Shown here one piece after another: positions 60,331 to 64,000 of a stretch of 64,000 nucleotides of DNA; the first letter of the stretch is position 1; every line of letters starts with the position of its first letter. Origin of the DNA: Sindora glabra. Its lineage: Eukaryota; Streptophyta; Magnoliopsida; Fabales; Fabaceae. The notes beneath the pieces are model-generated. The model had not been told where the DNA came from, did not search any database, and worked only from the letters and a program-made list of their open reading frames with translations. The stretch is taken from contig CM035235.1 in the NCBI GenBank assembly GCA_020226215.1, forward strand, positions 55,271,511-55,335,510. The letters run 5' to 3'. The position numbers and the translations under genes are program-made.

Positions 60331-61150
60331 TAAATGATCTTAATGTAATTAAAATAGAATATAATTTGAATGAAAAAGATTAGTTAAATAAATGATACAA
60401 TGAATAATTAATTCTATCAAATTTATATAAAATAGATAAAAATACATAATTTTTTATTTCTGTAATTGAATAGTAAAATACTAAATATTATATATTTTAT
60501 AAAATAATATAATAGATACATATAAAATAAATATAATTTTATTTAAAATTAAATATATATTTTTAACTATATTTATAATTCATATTTGTGATATGATATT
60601 TAATATTTATTTTATATAATACTCATCCTATTTATTATATAATTAATAAAATAATTATTTTTATATAATTAATAACTATATTTATATTTTTAAATATTAA
60701 TAAATTATATTTATTGTAGTTTGCAAATGATGAGAATCAAAAGTTAAAGTGGTCAATAATTAAATTAATTAAAGGTAATTTTACATTTTTATTGATAAAT
60801 TATATAAGAGGTTCTTATTACTATGGAGATATGGGTTAGCGCTTCACATAATTTGTAAGAAGTAGAATTTTTTAGAAAGTTTTATTATAATAAATTATAT
60901 TTATTTTAACTTGTAAATGATGAGGATAAAAAGTTAAAGTGGTCAATAATTAAATTAGTTAAAAGTGCTTTTGCATTTCTATTAATAAATAACATAAGAA
61001 GTTTTTATTATTAAGGGGATATGAGTTAACAATTTTTGTTAATTTGTAAGAAGTAGAACTTTATAGAAAATTTTACTTTTTTTATTTTGATAGTTAGTGA
61101 CTAATTAAATAATTTAAATTTTTTTTATTTTCTAAAAAATTATATTTCAA
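59703..61150. mobile_element. Diverged Harbinger-MITE relative, expanded
   Basis: The left part (AAATTATTTGATTTATATAAGAAGTAAA, from 59704) follows the left part of 12390-12851 through AGAAGTG and GACACTTCTCAAGAA, and TTA precedes it. The right limit near 61150 is approximate. It contains the long AT microsatellite and an internal duplication (AAATGATGAGRATVAAAAGTTAAAGTGGTCAATAATTAAATTA at about 60725 and 60905, given here as consensus in two parts). Confidence 0.35.
60234..60328. repeat. (AT)n microsatellite, about 95 bp
   Basis: An uninterrupted alternating A/T run, the longest in the window. It can extrude a cruciform and is likely length-variable. Its exact length in the assembly should not be trusted. 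Confidence 0.9.
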
Positions 61151-62076
61151 ATGCTATTTCTACAAACCTAACGAAAATATTCAATATAAACACAAGGCCA
61201 ATTGACTCTTGAAAATCCTTCGATTATAAATATTTTCATGAAGATCAACATTCATAACGTCATTTTTATGCTACAAAAGGTAGTAAGCACACATAATTTT
61301 TATCACGTAAAAACGCAAATCATAATTATAAATAGATAAATAATTATTTATAAATTAATTCAATATAATTCTTATTTAATAAAATTAATAATAATTAAAT
61401 TCATATTTATTCAAGAGTTAATATGAATTGATCAAAACAAAAATGACAGATGAATATAAATTATGAGTCACAATTATCATGTGTAATAATGATCTAGGAA
61501 TATATGAAAATTCTTGATATATACAAGTTTGTGATCAAATTACTTTGATAGGATTAGGTGGAGATTGCATGAGTGCATACTCCAATACTAGTTTTCTTTT
61601 CCTTTTTCTTTTAGAAGTAGTAATCATTTTAATTTTATCAATCAATTTTATGTGTGCGACATACTCAACAAGAAAAAGGAAATGACATTATAAATAAGAA
61701 ATGATAATGATGTATGACTGACATAATAGTATATTGATGTATCATTAGATTTAATTATTAATTTGTTATTATAGAATATATAAAATTTGACTTTTTTTAA
61801 AAAATTAAAATTTATGTACAACAAAAATTGATAATGCACTAGTACGACACTACATCAACAGTAGTTTCTCCCTCGTTAATTTACAAGTACCAAGTAAGTT
61901 TTTCCTTCAAACTAAAGCAAATATATTTTTATATTATTCACGATTTTTTTCCTTCCTTTTATTGTAAGTATTATTTTCTTAACTCTTTACATATTAATTT
62001 ATCACTCTCTCTTAATGACTATTTAATTATGGTGAGTCATACTTGCGTAATCAATGTAAGAAATTAAAATTTCTAT

Positions 62077-62710
62077 TTATATATAGTAATTTATATTAAA
62101 TTAATAAAATATACTCTCTAATTTGTTTTTCTCATTTATTGCATTTTTATAATATCTTTAATTTCTTCCCTTGATTTATTGATTTTTTAATTTTTTGTAT
62201 ATTTTCTTCCTTTTTATAATAATTTGTTTGATTTCTTTTCGTTATCTACTACATTTTTGTAATCTCTTTGATCTTATTTCCTAATTTATTGCATTTTCTA
62301 GAATTGAATCTTTGATTTATATATAACAATTTATGTTGAATTGAAAAAAAAACTCCTTAATTTCTTTCTTTCATTTATTATATTTTAATGACATCTCTAA
62401 TTTCTTTTTATAATTTACTAAATTTTCTAATTTTTATATGTTTTCTTCTTCTTTTGAATAATATTTCTAATTTTTTCATTATTTATTACATTTTTGTAAT
62501 CTCTCTGATCTCTTTCCCTTATTTCGCTCAACCTCCTTATCTATTAAAAAATCTTTTATGTATTTTCTTAATAGATTCAAGAAGTAAATTTACATATAGT
62601 TAAGTTGTGTGGAGTTTGTTTCAGCTATGGGATGTTTACAAACTTTTGAAATAATCTCCTTAATTTCTTTCTCTCATTCACTGCGTTTACATAATCTCTT
62701 TACCGTTTAT
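62077..62710. repeat. Tandem duplication, unit about 240 bp, plus a partial unit
   Basis: TTATATATAGTAATTTAT (62077) and TTATATATAACAATTTAT (62317) start matching units with TTTCTCATTTATTGCATTTT / TTTCATTTATTATATTTT and ACATTTTTGTAATCTCT. A third, partial unit is at about 62645-62705. Confidence 0.6.
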
Positions 62711-62779
62711 TTTACACATAATCATATAAAAATTGTTGCTTTACAAATTATATAAAACTCACACATGATCTAATTTGTT

Positions 62780-63100
62780 TTTATACTTAATATCTAGTTA
62801 TTGTAATTTATAATCATTCATTTGATCATATTATAATGTTTGATTTATAATTTTATGCAAATTATAATTGACAATAATACATTTTTTATACAAATGAAAG
62901 TTTTATAAAACTAAACTATTACAACTTATAGGATATGTTTTTCGACTTAATAATATATTATTGCAATTTATAGTTCATTGATTTGATTTTATTATAATTA
63001 TTGATTTGCAATTTTGTATAGAAATCAGATATAATGAAATATTTTATACACTTAATAATATATTATTGCATTTTATAGTTATTGATTATATATTAAAGAA
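62780..63100. repeat. Three diverged repeats, spacing about 105-160 bp
   Basis: CTTAATATCTAGTTATTGTAATTTATA (about 62787), CTTAATAATATATTATTGCAATTTATA (about 62945) and CTTAATAATATATTATTGCATTTTATA (about 63051) mark three copies, each followed by TTGATTT-rich sequence. Confidence 0.5.
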
Positions 63101-64000
63101 AATTTTAAAATTTTAAAATATTTATAATCATTTTTTTAAATTTTTATACATAACACAATTTTTGTCACTTATGATAATGTTAATAGCAAATTTAATCAGC
63201 TTGTGGATTGGCCTTCGAAAAGGGCATTTGGTAACATTTCTAATATTACATTGATTACAAATTTAATTAACTTTCATATGTCATGCAACAAAATAAAAAA
63301 TACTATCAAAAAGGAGATCGACAATATTTTTTGATTATTTTTACAACCTTACTACTCTTGAAATTATTTTATTTTATTTTTTTTGATGCTTTTTTATATT
63401 TAGACAATATTTATTTTTTGTAATTATCTATTATTGTTTGCATGCCTATAAAAATTAAGGAAGGAAATGTATATGTTTAATTCTAGATAAATAAATATTA
63501 TTTCCTTGTTATAAATTTAATTTTATATTAACTTTTTAAATTTAATTTATTCTAATTTTTGACATGTATGCATCCTAATTATGGCAATGATCACTATTAA
63601 TATTACAATAATATAATAATTTTATCAAATAGTAATAACTTAAAAATAAATATAGGACCTACTTTTACCTAATTTCAATATAATTTTATCAATTATATAA
63701 TTATTTTATTGATAAAAATATGGTGATAATAATTTACATTAATCGCTTGAATATTTTATAATTTAAAATTTAAAAAATTAAAAATATATTAGAAATTAAT
63801 ATTAATTAAAATTAATTAAATCTGTGCATCACACATGTTCCAAGCTAATTTAAATTATAAAGAGTCTTTTTGATATATTATTGATTTATTGCTTTGGGAA
63901 TATATTCATCTTAGCTGCCATAAAATATTAGCATGTATATTAAAATGTTAATTATTAATGTGTCTGATGACATTTCCAGCAAGTGTAATTCAAAATGTAC

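Larger units (their letters stand above)
61151..64000. other. Intergenic AT-rich DNA to the window end
   Basis: Contains two tandem-repeat areas listed separately. Open frames here (for example 61648-61839 minus, 62388-62603 plus) are Phe/Ile/Tyr/Leu-rich by-products of T-rich sequence. No gene is supported. Confidence 0.45.

Overview
The window is AT-rich nuclear DNA from a flowering plant, most likely a eudicot. The evidence is GT-AG introns, a plant-specific DUF604 glycosyltransferase-like gene, a malectin-like (CrRLK1L-type) surface protein, and many degraded plant transposons (hAT, PIF/Harbinger, LTR). I cannot name the species. There is no sign of operons, CRISPR arrays, rRNA or a convincing tRNA.

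Only two intact protein-coding genes are supported, both on the + strand. Gene 1 (26281-36244) is a three-exon DUF604 / fringe-related, GT31-like Golgi type II membrane protein of 494 aa. It has a 7.45 kb first intron full of transposons and a short upstream ORF whose stop overlaps the main start codon (ATGA). Gene 2 (48149-49555) is an intronless 468-aa malectin-like receptor-like protein. It has a signal peptide, the ectodomain and one membrane segment, but stops in a 34-aa cytoplasmic tail where CrRLK1L receptors would carry a kinase domain. Nothing in the sequence links the two genes functionally.

The rest is layered transposon remains. Two solo LTRs of about 2.4-2.6 kb lie at 1293-3689 (perfect 5-bp target-site duplication) and 42128-44725. 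A dead two-gene PIF/Harbinger transposon on the minus strand (about 15640-20150: DDE transposase plus Myb/SANT-like ORF) is itself hit by two hAT MITEs. Further hAT-type elements with 8-bp target-site duplications are at 21419-21913, 28767-29869, 50589-51692 and 55895-56295. Harbinger/Tourist-like MITEs with TTA/TAA duplications are at 12390-12851 and 29189-29736. A 1.4 kb element with long inverted ends (23005-24433) encloses a decayed minus-strand reading frame. Several 115-600 bp tandem duplications and a long AT microsatellite complete the picture.

The observations most worth a second look are the kinase-less malectin receptor-like protein, the stop-start overlapping uORF, the duplicated segment bracketing exon 1 (one copy carries a nested hAT insertion, the other preserves the empty site), the hAT element that appears to carry a promoter/leader-like segment, and two short exon-like islands near 39.3 and 40.5 kb. 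I found no undescribed multi-gene system.
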